NCBI RefSeq assembly: GCF_963675975.1
Contig: NZ_OY780939.1
Location: 2,604,001 to 2,668,000 of the forward strand
Source of the DNA: Halarcobacter sp.
GTDB lineage: Bacteria > Campylobacterota > Campylobacteria > Campylobacterales > Arcobacteraceae
DNA: 64,000 nucleotides
Reading direction: 5' to 3'
A program made the position numbers and the translations under genes. This document shows, in pieces, positions 53,756 to 62,693 of the stretch. The notes beneath the pieces are model-generated. The model had not been told where the DNA came from and did not search any database. It saw nothing but the letters and a program-made list of their open reading frames with translations. Numbering within the stretch: position 1 is the first letter of the stretch; each line of letters starts with the position of its first letter.

Positions 53756-55560
53756 CAGATGATTTAATTATAATTCCTGTCTCTGATATTTTTGTTAACA
53801 ATAACTATATTATACCGATTTATCAGCGTAATTATGCATGGCTTGAAGTACAAATTGAGCAGTTGATTGAGGATATTGAAAGCTCTATTTATAATAATGA
53901 CAAAAGCTATTTCTTAGGAAATTTGATTGTTAACCAAGCAAATAATAATTTATATCAAGTGATTGATGGTCAACAACGATTAACTACACTGTATCTTCTT
54001 CAAAAATATTTAGGCCTTGAATTTCCAAAAGAATCTTTACGATTTGAAGCACGTGAAAACTCAAATCGTACTCTTTCTTCAATCGGATCTGAAATTAATT
54101 ATTTAAGTGAAGAATTATTAACACAAGAAATTTTAACTGGATTTAAAATAATTGAAAATTATTTTAAAAATCAGACAATTAATAAAGATAATTTTCTTCA
54201 GAAATTAAAACAAGTATTTCTCATTCTAGTACAAGTTCCACAAAATATTGATCTAAATCATTACTTCGAAATTATGAATACTCGTGGAGAACAATTAGAA
54301 TTACATGAAATAGCTAAAGCTAAATTATTAGATGCACTTAAAAATAAAGATGATCAGACAATTGCATCAATGATTTGGGAAAAATGTTCAGATATAAATT
54401 CCTATGTACAAATGAATTTTGACATTAAAGTACGTAAAAAAATATTTACTGAAGATTGGAGTAGTATTCATAAATCAATCTCTGATTTTGATTCATTAAA
54501 AAATAGAATTTCAATAGATGATACATCAATGGATAAAAAATTATTACATGATATTCTAAAGGAAAATAAAATAATAGATAATTCTTCCATAAATTTTGAA
54601 TATGAAAATGAGCACTTTGAGTCAACTATTTCATTTCCTAACTTTTTATTGCAAGTAAATGCAGTTATCGAAAAATCAATTGAAGATGAAACTAGTCTTG
54701 ATGATAAATTTTTTCTTAAAAAACTATCATGGGCGTGGGAAACACCTACTAAAGCAAAAGAATTCATATTTAAATTATTAGAATGTCGGGTTTTATTTGA
54801 TAAATATATATTAAAACGTGAATTTGCTAGAGACTATAAAGAAACAGGAAAATGGTCATTACAACGTTTAGAGAAATATCATGATAATAAAAAAAATAGT
54901 GATAAACCTAAATATGTTGGAACTTTAGTAAATGAAGTAATTGATAATAAAAGACTAAGAACCCTTCAATCTTGCTTACGAATAACTTATACATCACCGA
55001 AAACTATGCATTGGATTACATTAGTTTTATCAAATTTATTAAAAAAAGAAGATACTAACATAACAATCTTATTAGAAAATTATTGTAAAAAGAAAGTTAA
55101 AAATTCTAATTATCAAAATAGTAGTGGTTTTGGAGTAAAACGAATTGTATTTACTTATCTAGATTATTTAATTTATCGAGATGGCTATTCTTTGTATAAC
55201 AAAAAAATTGTAGTATCCCTACAAGATGATTGGCAATTTCAATTTAGAAGTTCTATTGAGCATTTTCATCCTCAAAATCCGACAGAGATAAGATATTGGG
55301 AACAAGATGATCTAAACAGTTTTGGTAATTTAGCCTTAATAACAGTTTGGGGGAATTCGAAGTTTTCTAATTTACCACCTGTTGGTAAAATTAATTCTTA
55401 TCCCAGTATTATTAATCAAAGTCCAAAACTAATAATTATGGAAGAAATGACAAAATTTGATGATGAAGGATGGACAGAAGATAAGGCAAAAAAACATAAA
55501 AACGAAATGTTCACTATCCTCGATAATGAAATTAATAAAAGTTATAAGAATATAAGTTAG
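53752..55560 (+). CDS. DUF262-DUF1524 (GmrSD-like) protein with HNH motif, cassette unit 8
   Basis: 602 residues from ATG 53752, which forms ATGA with the upstream stop (ATG 53743 would add three residues). PIYQRNYAWLEVQIEQLI and VIDGQQRLTTLYLLQ mark DUF262; YFEIMNTRGEQLELHEIAK is the second DUF262 motif. The C-terminus has the DUF1524 HNH pattern: IEHFHPQNP (His504) and SFGNLALIT...GNSKFSNLPP. Together with the first protein it resembles a split GmrSD-type IV restriction or related anti-phage system; this role is inferred. Confidence 0.85.
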   Translation: MTDDLIIIPVSDIFVNNNYIIPIYQRNYAWLEVQIEQLIEDIESSIYNNDKSYFLGNLIVNQANNNLYQVIDGQQRLTTLYLLQKYLGLEFPKESLRFEARENSNRTLSSIGSEINYLSEELLTQEILTGFKIIENYFKNQTINKDNFLQKLKQVFLILVQVPQNIDLNHYFEIMNTRGEQLELHEIAKAKLLDALKNKDDQTIASMIWEKCSDINSYVQMNFDIKVRKKIFTEDWSSIHKSISDFDSLKNRISIDDTSMDKKLLHDILKENKIIDNSSINFEYENEHFESTISFPNFLLQVNAVIEKSIEDETSLDDKFFLKKLSWAWETPTKAKEFIFKLLECRVLFDKYILKREFARDYKETGKWSLQRLEKYHDNKKNSDKPKYVGTLVNEVIDNKRLRTLQSCLRITYTSPKTMHWITLVLSNLLKKEDTNITILLENYCKKKVKNSNYQNSSGFGVKRIVFTYLDYLIYRDGYSLYNKKIVVSLQDDWQFQFRSSIEHFHPQNPTEIRYWEQDDLNSFGNLALITVWGNSKFSNLPPVGKINSYPSIINQSPKLIIMEEMTKFDDEGWTEDKAKKHKNEMFTILDNEINKSYKNIS

Positions 55561-55605
55561 TAAAAATATGATAATTAATTGAACACACTACTATATAATC
55601 AACAG

Positions 55606-55634
55606 TTTAAGTGAGATTCTTTACCTCACTTAAA
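55606..55634. terminator. Bidirectional terminator after the DUF262 pair
   Basis: TTTAAGTGAG, loop ATTCTTTAC, CTCACTTAAA: perfect 10-bp stem between convergent genes, immediately after the last cassette end motif AATCAAC (55597-55603). Confidence 0.65.
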
Positions 55635-55647
55635 GTTTTAAAATCAT

Positions 55648-56349
55648 CTACCCTAACTTCCCCACTAACTTCTCCAACCCCTTCTTCTGCAAAATATGCA
55701 ACCCACAATCCTCTATCCACTCCATAGCTTTCTCTTGATAATAATCCAATATTATCTTATGAACAGATTCTTTTATACCTATAATCTTTTCCAAATACTC
55801 TTTTAACTCACTATGGTCAAATTCTTCAAAACTTTGAAGTTTGAAATATAAAGCTTCTAATAAACTATCGTCTATAAACTCTTTTGCTTTTTCTAAAAAC
55901 TTTGTTGCTTCTATTTCATCTGCAACTATGTCATTCCACTTTCTTCCTGTTTTTAACTGATCTATTGCCACAGGTAAAAATACTGGAACTAAATCTAATA
56001 CTTTGTTTAATTCAGTAAAATCATCATCAACTAAACTTCTAAAAAGCATCCTTGTTCTGTTTCTTATTTTTACTCTTAGATTATCGTTTTGGATTACATC
56101 ATTATGTAGTAGTTGAAATCTTTTTAGTGCTGGTAGTTTGGAGTGATTGAAAGCCATGATTGATACTAGGGGTTCTTTGTCGGCTATTTGTTCCTCCCTT
56201 GAGCCATTTGGTCTACAAAATGCCCAATAGAGTCTTGCTTCCATATCTTCGTGATTTAAATATTTTTCATCACCTAAGCTTTCAAAATCCTCTTCATCTT
56301 TTAGTAGTTCGACCTCATCTTTATAGGTCAAATTGAATAACTCTTCCAA
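55648..56349 (-). CDS. Unknown protein of the MoxR-VWA locus
   Basis: About 233 residues from TTG 56349 (GAGG 10 nt upstream; TTG 56358 is an alternative with poor spacing). Helical, acidic, no named domain: LYWAFCRPNGSREEQ, IRNRTRMLFRSLVDDDF, FDHSELKEYLEKII. Its start overlaps the VWA gene, and a paralogue is at 45592-46155. Probably the third partner of the ATPase-VWA pair. Confidence 0.7.
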   Translation of the reverse strand: MEELFNLTYKDEVELLKDEEDFESLGDEKYLNHEDMEARLYWAFCRPNGSREEQIADKEPLVSIMAFNHSKLPALKRFQLLHNDVIQNDNLRVKIRNRTRMLFRSLVDDDFTELNKVLDLVPVFLPVAIDQLKTGRKWNDIVADEIEATKFLEKAKEFIDDSLLEALYFKLQSFEEFDHSELKEYLEKIIGIKESVHKIILDYYQEKAMEWIEDCGLHILQKKGLEKLVGKLG

Positions 56350-57550
56350 ATCTTTCAAACCTCGTAATATTTTTCTTTTCGCTTACAACAAAAAGTGTTG
56401 TACAAACTAAAGCTTCAGTTATGTCAAACTCACCATCAGTTAAAACCATCAAAAGATTATCACTTTTTATATCACTTGACTTTTTTAAGTATCTAAGAAC
56501 CTCATCGAAGTCTGTTCCCCCATCACTTTTAGGAATAAACAAATCATCTTCAATCAAAGGATTAAAAGAATCAAAGTTTATAATATGCTCCTCTTTTACC
56601 TTTAAATCAAAAGGAAGTACAGTTACTTTGTACTCATAAAAACCATCACATACGTCTTTTACTACACCTAAGAACTTTTTGTATTCATCAAGTGTTACAC
56701 TAGAACTACTATCAAGGGCAATATAAACCTCTATAAGCTCATCACTTTTTTTACTTCCTGGAAGATAAAGCCCACTATGAATAAACCTTTTATTTGGCCT
56801 TTCATAAGTAGTTGTTTTTTCAAATAATGATGAGATAAGATACTCTTTTAACATATCTTGTAAAGATATCTCAGGCTTGATTAGAGTATCTATCTCTATT
56901 TGCATCCCAATATATTCTCTTGAAGTCTTTTTAGCTATTGATAAAGCTTGGATTATGATACCATCAAGTTTTTCTCTCTCACCTTCGTTGGTTTTCTCAT
57001 CATTAACCTCTTCTATATCCATTTTTGATTCATCATAGATATGTGCTTTTAAATCCCCTTTTTCATTTGGGGTTGTTTTTATCTCTTGCTCTTTTTTCTC
57101 TTCACTGCTTGAGTCTTCGTTTTCCTCTTCTTGATTCTCTTTATATAAAATCTCATAAACCTCTTCAACACACTTGTCTTTTAAATCTAAATCTAATACT
57201 TCATCAACAGGCATATTACCTACATTTGAGAAAGTTGACATAATAAGATTTACAACCAAATCACAAGCTTGATTCCAAAGCTTTTTCTCTCTAGTTTTTT
57301 GTCTATATGGGTGTTTTAAAACTATATGCAATAAAGCATGAGCATAAAGGTAAGTTATCTCTTCACTTGAATATCTTTCAAGCTTTTTTAAATCAATATG
57401 TATCTCACTACCATTTGTTTGGAAAGCAGAGTTTTTATTCTCTTGGTATATTGTAGGTATAGATAGTGCTAATACTGATAAAAAGGGATGGTTAAACAAA
57501 AAATTAATTCTAATTTTTTGAAAAACCTCATCATATGATGTACTCACCAT
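56321..57550 (-). CDS. DUF2201-type VWA-like protein with putative metallopeptidase N-domain
   Basis: About 409 residues (ATG 57550, GGAG upstream; ATG 57571 possible). N-terminal domain has TYLYAHALLHIVLKHPYR (HxxxH-like, DUF2201_N), a Glu/Lys-rich linker about 150-200, and a C-terminal VWA-like fold with MIDAS-type YIALDSSSSVT, SDGGTDFDEVL and MVLTDGEFD. Such proteins act with MoxR AAA ATPases as chaperone-like pairs. Overlaps moxR by 20 nt. Confidence 0.85.
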   Translation of the reverse strand: MVSTSYDEVFQKIRINFLFNHPFLSVLALSIPTIYQENKNSAFQTNGSEIHIDLKKLERYSSEEITYLYAHALLHIVLKHPYRQKTREKKLWNQACDLVVNLIMSTFSNVGNMPVDEVLDLDLKDKCVEEVYEILYKENQEEENEDSSSEEKKEQEIKTTPNEKGDLKAHIYDESKMDIEEVNDEKTNEGEREKLDGIIIQALSIAKKTSREYIGMQIEIDTLIKPEISLQDMLKEYLISSLFEKTTTYERPNKRFIHSGLYLPGSKKSDELIEVYIALDSSSSVTLDEYKKFLGVVKDVCDGFYEYKVTVLPFDLKVKEEHIINFDSFNPLIEDDLFIPKSDGGTDFDEVLRYLKKSSDIKSDNLLMVLTDGEFDITEALVCTTLFVVSEKKNITRFERFGRVIQFDL

Positions 57551-58538
57551 ATTGCTCCATCCAAGCATCAAATGCTTCTAGTTCAGCTATATCCTCATCT
57601 TTTACAATAAGGTCTTTTATAAGCATCACATTAAACTCAACTGGCAGGTGTTTTACATACTCAAAAAGATTTACTGCCTGATGGCTCTCTTTGTACTTCT
57701 CTATAATAGCTGCACATAGGGCATATAATGCACTTGGCTCTTCAGGGACTGCTTCACTTTGCCCTTCAAGGATTGCATCGATATTTGGTAGAGTTTTATA
57801 TACTTTTACAAAAGAGATAAACTCTATTCCAGCTCCATATCCAACTGTACCATAGATTATTGGGTGAAGTTGATTTATCTCTTCATTTTTCTGGATTATA
57901 TTTGAAAGCATATTCCAAGCTCTAGGTGTACAAAAAGCAGGATTTGTTTCAGTTGAACCTGGAACTTCTGAGCTTAATAAATCTGGTCTAAATCCTAAAA
58001 ATCCAATTACAAATGGATGAATCTCATTTTTAATAGCCCAAACTTTAAAGTCATCATATTTTGCTTCAAGTACAATATGAACCATTCTATTGATAAGTGG
58101 ACTAGGAAGTTTAAATACAATCCCTTTATCATCTATTTTATTTCCAGCACAAATTATTCTCCAACCTTTAGGAAGTGTGTACTCTCCTATTTTTCTATCA
58201 AGTACTAGTTGATAAATAGCAGCTTGTACTGATAGTGGAGCTGAGTTTAACTCATCTAAAAACAATATCCCTTTTGAGTCTTCATCATTTGGTAAGAAAA
58301 TTGGTGGCATCCATTTTGTTTGCTCATTGCTAATAGTTGGTATCCCTCTTAAATCAACTGCATCAAGTTGAGAAAGTCTTACATCTATGAGTTCCAAGTC
58401 ACTCTTTTGGGCGATATCATTTACAATATATGATTTTCCAATACCTGGGCTTCCATGGATAAAGCAAGGGATATCTGCTTCTAGTAGTGCCTGTAATTGT
58501 TTATATAATTCTGAAGTTCCAATTGCTGGTGTAATCAT
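57531..58538 (-). CDS. MoxR-type AAA+ ATPase
   Basis: 335 residues: Walker A IHGSPGIGKSYIV, Walker B GILFLDELNSAP, sensor-1 region IICAGNKIDDKG and arginine-containing PSPLINRMVHIV. MoxR ATPases remodel or insert cofactors into partner complexes with VWA proteins. Followed by the VWA gene and the unknown protein; preceded by a 62-residue ORF 8 nt upstream. Confidence 0.88.
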   Translation of the reverse strand: MITPAIGTSELYKQLQALLEADIPCFIHGSPGIGKSYIVNDIAQKSDLELIDVRLSQLDAVDLRGIPTISNEQTKWMPPIFLPNDEDSKGILFLDELNSAPLSVQAAIYQLVLDRKIGEYTLPKGWRIICAGNKIDDKGIVFKLPSPLINRMVHIVLEAKYDDFKVWAIKNEIHPFVIGFLGFRPDLLSSEVPGSTETNPAFCTPRAWNMLSNIIQKNEEINQLHPIIYGTVGYGAGIEFISFVKVYKTLPNIDAILEGQSEAVPEEPSALYALCAAIIEKYKESHQAVNLFEYVKHLPVEFNVMLIKDLIVKDEDIAELEAFDAWMEQYGEYII

Positions 58539-58546
58539 TTATCTTC

Positions 58547-58735
58547 CTATGAAAGTTTGGCGTTTTTTAATAGTTTGTTTAACTCTTCATTAAACTTTGA
58601 AACCAAATCTAATACTTTTGATTTATCTTCATTGTTTAATTTAAATTTAGAGTCGATTGTCTCAAATGTTTTTAAATTTGACGTAAAAATATTTTGCATC
58701 AAGTCTTGTTTGATTTTATCTTCTAACAAGCCCAT
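58547..58735 (-). CDS. Small helical protein (62 aa)
   Basis: LEDKIKQDLMQNIFTSNLKTF and a Lys/Leu-rich C-terminus; probably all helical. Overlaps the end of the hemerythrin gene by 13 nt and precedes moxR by 8 nt, so it belongs to the same transcript. Family unknown. Confidence 0.55.
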   Translation of the reverse strand: MGLLEDKIKQDLMQNIFTSNLKTFETIDSKFKLNNEDKSKVLDLVSKFNEELNKLLKNAKLS

Positions 58736-59127
58736 TTATCACCTTTTTTTAAATATGCAGTTAAATCACTGTCCATACTTAAAAGATGTAAATCAAACCA
58801 GTCTCCTATTTTTTCATTGAAATATGCTTTTAACATCTTTTTACCAAAAATTGTGTTTGCATTTTTAATAAAATAATCCATCTCTGCAAGAACTTTTCTA
58901 TGTTCATCTTTGTGTTCCCTAGCTCTTGGATAATTGTATTTATCCATTAAGTCTTCTTCTATTTTAAAATGGATTTTACTGTGTACTAAAAGCGAAATAA
59001 GTTTTTGTATATAACTATTTGTGTCTGTTTTATCTACACTATTATAAATATCCAAAAACTCTTTATGTAAAGTATCTATCTCCTCATGATTCAATAGATG
59101 TTTACTCTCCTCAAATGATTTCATCAC
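58723..59127 (-). CDS. Bacteriohemerythrin
   Basis: 134 residues with the four-helix hemerythrin iron ligands in order: HLLNHEEIDTLH, LLVHSKIHFKIEEDLM, REHKDEHRKVL, and WFDLHLLSMDSDL. Binds O2 through a di-iron site. AAGGAGAATG junction gives a strong ribosome site. First gene of the hemerythrin-MoxR-VWA run. Confidence 0.9.
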   Translation of the reverse strand: MMKSFEESKHLLNHEEIDTLHKEFLDIYNSVDKTDTNSYIQKLISLLVHSKIHFKIEEDLMDKYNYPRAREHKDEHRKVLAEMDYFIKNANTIFGKKMLKAYFNEKIGDWFDLHLLSMDSDLTAYLKKGDKWAC

Positions 59128-59172
59128 ATTCTCCTTCGTTGAAGGAGTTTATGCAATTTTTATTCCATGATT

Positions 59173-60468
59173 TTATTTTTTAGAATAGTATAAGGCCCCT
59201 AAAGTAAGTAAGAAGTATATAAATAAAATAAAAAACATCTGTTTTATCTCATTTAAAAATTCATAATATAAAATAAAGCCTGTGCCTAAAGTCAAAACAA
59301 AAATAGCAATACTTAGTAAAACAGTTGAAGAGTTTGTCTCTTTTCTAATCTTAAAATTTGAAAGGGTAATTATCAAAGAGACTACTAGAAAAGTTATACT
59401 TCCAAACTCTAAAAGTAGTTGTAAGGTACCACTTAAAATAAGACAAAATGCCAATATAGCCATAGTCCATATTGCTTTAGTTGGTATTTTATTTCCATCT
59501 CTTTTAGCTAAGAATTTCGGCATCAAACCATCATGGGCAATAATAGACATCTGTCTTGAAGCACCAAACACTGTACCACTAATAGCACTACTTGTTGCTA
59601 ATAAAGCACCAATAATTACTAAGTCATTTCCCCAATGCCCTAATACTTTATTTGCACCTGAAGCCAAAGCATACTCTTTATTTGCAATGATGTCATCAAA
59701 AGATATAGCTAAAATAGCACCAATAGCTATAACCACATATATTAAAATAGCTAAACCAATAGCACTATATATTGCTCTAGGAATATTTTTTTGAGGATTT
59801 TCCATCTCTTCTACTGCATTAATAATCAACTCAAAACCTTCATAAGCTACAAAAGTTATAGATGAAACAATTAAAATTGCATAAAGTGTTACCTCTGTAT
59901 TATCCTCAATTAGTTTTGGTATGGTTGTTTGGCTGTTATTTATTAAAACAAAAGAGATAACCACTAAGATTACCAATTTAGTATAAACCATAATATCTTC
60001 TAATTTTCCCATACCTTTTACACTCCAAATATTAATAAGTGTAAAAACAAGTAGTATTGCCCCTGCAACTAATTTTCTTATAAAACCTTCATCACTAAAA
60101 TCAAAACCACTAATTGCATAAGAGGAAAAAGTATAAGAATAAAGTGATAAAGTACTTACATAGCCAAATACAACCCACCATCCAATCAAAGCAGCGATAA
60201 ATCTTGAATTTGAAAAAGTTTTTTTTACAAAACTATATGCAGCCCCTTCATCTTTGTAGTAAAGTCCAAGTTTTATATATGAATATGCTGCTAAAGCTGC
60301 AATACACCCACCTATAATAATTGCAATTGGAGTATAAACTCCAATCATAGAAACAGAAATTCCAAGTATCGTAAATATACCACCGCCAACCATTCCACCT
60401 AAGGCTATTGCGATTAATTCTAACAATCCTAAACTTTTATCTCGGGGTCTATGTATAGTGTGTTTCAT
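59173..60468 (-). CDS. APC family amino acid permease
   Basis: 431 residues, about 12 membrane helices. LIAIALGGMVGGGIFTILG (TM1 unwound glycines), FVAYEGFELIINAVEEMENP and GAILATSSAISGTVFGASRQ are APC hallmarks. Substrate unknown. Confidence 0.88.
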   Translation of the reverse strand: MKHTIHRPRDKSLGLLELIAIALGGMVGGGIFTILGISVSMIGVYTPIAIIIGGCIAALAAYSYIKLGLYYKDEGAAYSFVKKTFSNSRFIAALIGWWVVFGYVSTLSLYSYTFSSYAISGFDFSDEGFIRKLVAGAILLVFTLINIWSVKGMGKLEDIMVYTKLVILVVISFVLINNSQTTIPKLIEDNTEVTLYAILIVSSITFVAYEGFELIINAVEEMENPQKNIPRAIYSAIGLAILIYVVIAIGAILAISFDDIIANKEYALASGANKVLGHWGNDLVIIGALLATSSAISGTVFGASRQMSIIAHDGLMPKFLAKRDGNKIPTKAIWTMAILAFCLILSGTLQLLLEFGSITFLVVSLIITLSNFKIRKETNSSTVLLSIAIFVLTLGTGFILYYEFLNEIKQMFFILFIYFLLTLGALYYSKK

Positions 60469-60539
60469 AAAAATCCAATTAGTAATATAATAAAATGCAA
60501 TTATATTCAGTTTATATAAATAAAGAATAAAGGAAGAAT

Positions 60540-61232
60540 TTGAAATTTGATAAATTATACAAAGGAAAATTGATAAAAAGATATAAAAGGTTTCTTGCTG
60601 ATATTATACTTGAAAATGGTGAAGAGATAACAGCGCATGTTCCAAATAGTGGAGCTATGACAAGCTGTATAGAACCAAACTGTGATGTATGGGTTACTTT
60701 TCATGATAATCCAAAAAGAAAATTAAAATACACTTTAGAGCTAACAAAGATGGGTGAAAATCTAATTTGCACTAATACGGGTGTTGCAAATAAACTAGGA
60801 ATAGAAGCCATTGAAGATGGAACTATAAAAGAGCTTCAAGGATATAGTTCTTTAAAACCTGAACAAAAATATGGCCAAAACAGTAGAATAGATATACTTC
60901 TAGAAAATGATGATAAAAAATGTTTTGTGGAGATAAAAAGCGTTAGTCTTAGAATTGATGAGATGTTAGCTTTCCCTGATGCGGTGACTTCAAGGGGAGA
61001 AAAACATTTAAATGAACTTTGCCAGATGGTAAATCAAGGACATAGAGCTGTGATGTTATATATTATTCAAAGAACTGATGATTTACCTTTTAGAATAGCA
61101 AATGAAATTGATAAAAAATATGCCCAAACTTTTAAAGATGTTTTATCAAAAGGTGTAGAAGTTTTAGTATATCAATCAAGCATATCTTTAGAAGAGATAA
61201 AAATAAATAAACAGTGCAAAATAGAATTATAA
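60540..61232 (+). CDS. sfsA: SfsA, sugar fermentation stimulation protein homologue
   Basis: 230 residues with KGKLIKRYKRFLADI, HVPNSGAMTSCIEP, NSRIDILLE, CFVEIKSVSL and FPDAVTSRGEKHLNEL, all conserved in SfsA, whose core resembles a PD-(D/E)XK nuclease. TTG start with AAAGGAAG upstream. Confidence 0.92.
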   Translation: MKFDKLYKGKLIKRYKRFLADIILENGEEITAHVPNSGAMTSCIEPNCDVWVTFHDNPKRKLKYTLELTKMGENLICTNTGVANKLGIEAIEDGTIKELQGYSSLKPEQKYGQNSRIDILLENDDKKCFVEIKSVSLRIDEMLAFPDAVTSRGEKHLNELCQMVNQGHRAVMLYIIQRTDDLPFRIANEIDKKYAQTFKDVLSKGVEVLVYQSSISLEEIKINKQCKIEL

Positions 61233-61314
61233 GTTTTACTTAACTTATTTTTTAAAATTATAATAAGTTTTAATAATATATAATTGCTAAAAAATTATAA
61301 AGGCAAGTTATATT

Positions 61315-61515
61315 ATGAATAAATTTGACAAGTTTAGAAACTTTTGCAGAAAGTTTAGAGTTATTTTAGGGATTGTGTTAATTGGTATAGGAATTTATAC
61401 AGGAATTTATTGGTTTTATTTAGGAATTATTCCATTAATAGCAGGACTTACTAACTTCTGTCCTACTTGTATGATTACTAAAAAATGTACTCCTAAACAT
61501 TTACAACATAGTTAA
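61315..61515 (+). CDS. DUF2892 (YgaP-like) membrane protein
   Basis: 66 residues: FRVILGIVLIGIGIYTGIYWF and LGIIPLIAGLTNFCPTCMIT form two membrane helices with the family CPxC-type motif. AAAGGC ribosome site. Overlaps the convergent dehydrogenase stop by 4 nt. Confidence 0.8.
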   Translation: MNKFDKFRNFCRKFRVILGIVLIGIGIYTGIYWFYLGIIPLIAGLTNFCPTCMITKKCTPKHLQHS

Positions 61516-62618
61516 TTAGGAACTATTCTATATATATTTCCACTATCTGTGGAGATATATATAAGTCCATCGGGAGATTCTATTACATCTCTTATTCTTT
61601 CATCTAAATCATTTAGTAATCTTTCCTCTCTTAGTACATTAAAATTATTATCTAAGATTATCCTATTTAAGTGGGTTAGTTTTAAAGCACCAATAAAAAT
61701 ATCTCCTTTAAAAGCTGGAAACTTATTTCCATTGTAAACTATTAAAGAGCTTGGAGCAATTGATGGATCATAATACTTTATAGGTTGCATCATTCCATCT
61801 TTGTGAGTACCTTCCCCTACTGATAAAGGGTTCCAATACTCTTTTCCATAAGATATAGTAGGCCAGCCGTAATTTTGACCTTTGTATATAACATTTATTT
61901 CATCTCCACCTCTAGGACCATGTTCACTACTAAAAATAGTTTTTCTGTGTCTATCATAAAATATACCTTGGGGATTTCTATGTCCATAAGAATATATTTC
62001 AGGTAACTTTTCATATTGATTTATAAAAGGATTATCTTTAGGAATTGTACCATCAATATTTAATCTTATAATTGTTCCTGCATGATTACTTAAATCTTGA
62101 GCATTTGGTCTATAACCTCTTTCTCCAACACTAAAAAAAAGATGTCCCTCTTCATCAAAAGTTATTCTACTTCCAAAGTGTCTTGATGTGCCAGAATTAG
62201 ATTTAGTTACTAATATATCTTTCCATTCATATAAATCATTGTATCTGTATTTTGCCTTTGCAAGTGCTGTTACAATATCATTTCCATACTCTTTTACATA
62301 AGTGAAAAATATTGTTTGATCACTTTTAAAGTTTGGAGATACTGCTACATCTAGAAGTCCTCCTTGTCCTCTATTCACTACATAAGGAGTATTTTTAAAA
62401 TATTTTGTTACTCTACTTTTTAAGTTATAGGTTGCAATATTTCCATTTTTCATTGCGAAAATAATCTCATCCTTTGAAATAAAATCCAATGCCCAAATTA
62501 CATCATTTTCACTAATTACTCTTTCAAGTTTTAAATTCATATTTTCACTAGAGAATCGCAAGATTGTTTGAGAACATAAAAATATAGGAAATAAAATAGC
62601 TATAAAATATTTTTTCAT
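61512..62618 (-). CDS. PQQ-type sugar dehydrogenase (glucose/sorbosone dehydrogenase family), secreted
   Basis: 368 residues with signal peptide (AILFPIFLCSQ). Six-bladed propeller motifs: GQGGLLDVAVSPNF, RFGSRITFDEEGHLFFSVGERG (parts HFGSRI, LFFSVGERGY), YGHRNPQGIFYD, EHGPRGGDEINVI and GQNYGWPTISYG. Likely periplasmic Asd/YliI-like aldose dehydrogenase. Confidence 0.9.
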   Translation of the reverse strand: MKKYFIAILFPIFLCSQTILRFSSENMNLKLERVISENDVIWALDFISKDEIIFAMKNGNIATYNLKSRVTKYFKNTPYVVNRGQGGLLDVAVSPNFKSDQTIFFTYVKEYGNDIVTALAKAKYRYNDLYEWKDILVTKSNSGTSRHFGSRITFDEEGHLFFSVGERGYRPNAQDLSNHAGTIIRLNIDGTIPKDNPFINQYEKLPEIYSYGHRNPQGIFYDRHRKTIFSSEHGPRGGDEINVIYKGQNYGWPTISYGKEYWNPLSVGEGTHKDGMMQPIKYYDPSIAPSSLIVYNGNKFPAFKGDIFIGALKLTHLNRIILDNNFNVLREERLLNDLDERIRDVIESPDGLIYISTDSGNIYRIVPN

Positions 62619-62693
62619 AAAATACTCCTTTTTATTATTATTCTATTATATTTTAATATCCTTATATTTATAATAAAAAATAGTATTAATCTT

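Larger units (their letters stand above)
47634..55634 (+). mobile_element. Integron-like gene cassette array without integrase (CALIN-like), eight units
   Basis: Eight plus-strand units start at GTTR cores: 47633, 48078, 48943, 49722, 50419, 50859, 51634 and 52215. The 7-mer at each start should reappear as its reverse complement at the end of the unit: GTTATAC/GTATAAC, GTTATGT/ACATAAC, GTTAGAC/GTCTAAC and GTTGATT/AATCAAC are perfect; GTTAGTC/AACTAAC and GTTACAT/ATGTAAT have one mismatch; the first two units have two. Gene stop codons overlap or adjoin these ends in most units. This is the R''/R' logic of attC sites. Only GTTAGAC fully fits GTTRRRY. No intI or attI was found here. Confidence 0.65.

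Noticed and set aside
47400-55700. Prophage or IS element in the accessory block
   Set aside because: No integrase, transposase, terminal inverted repeats, structural or lysis genes were seen; boundaries follow cassette logic instead.
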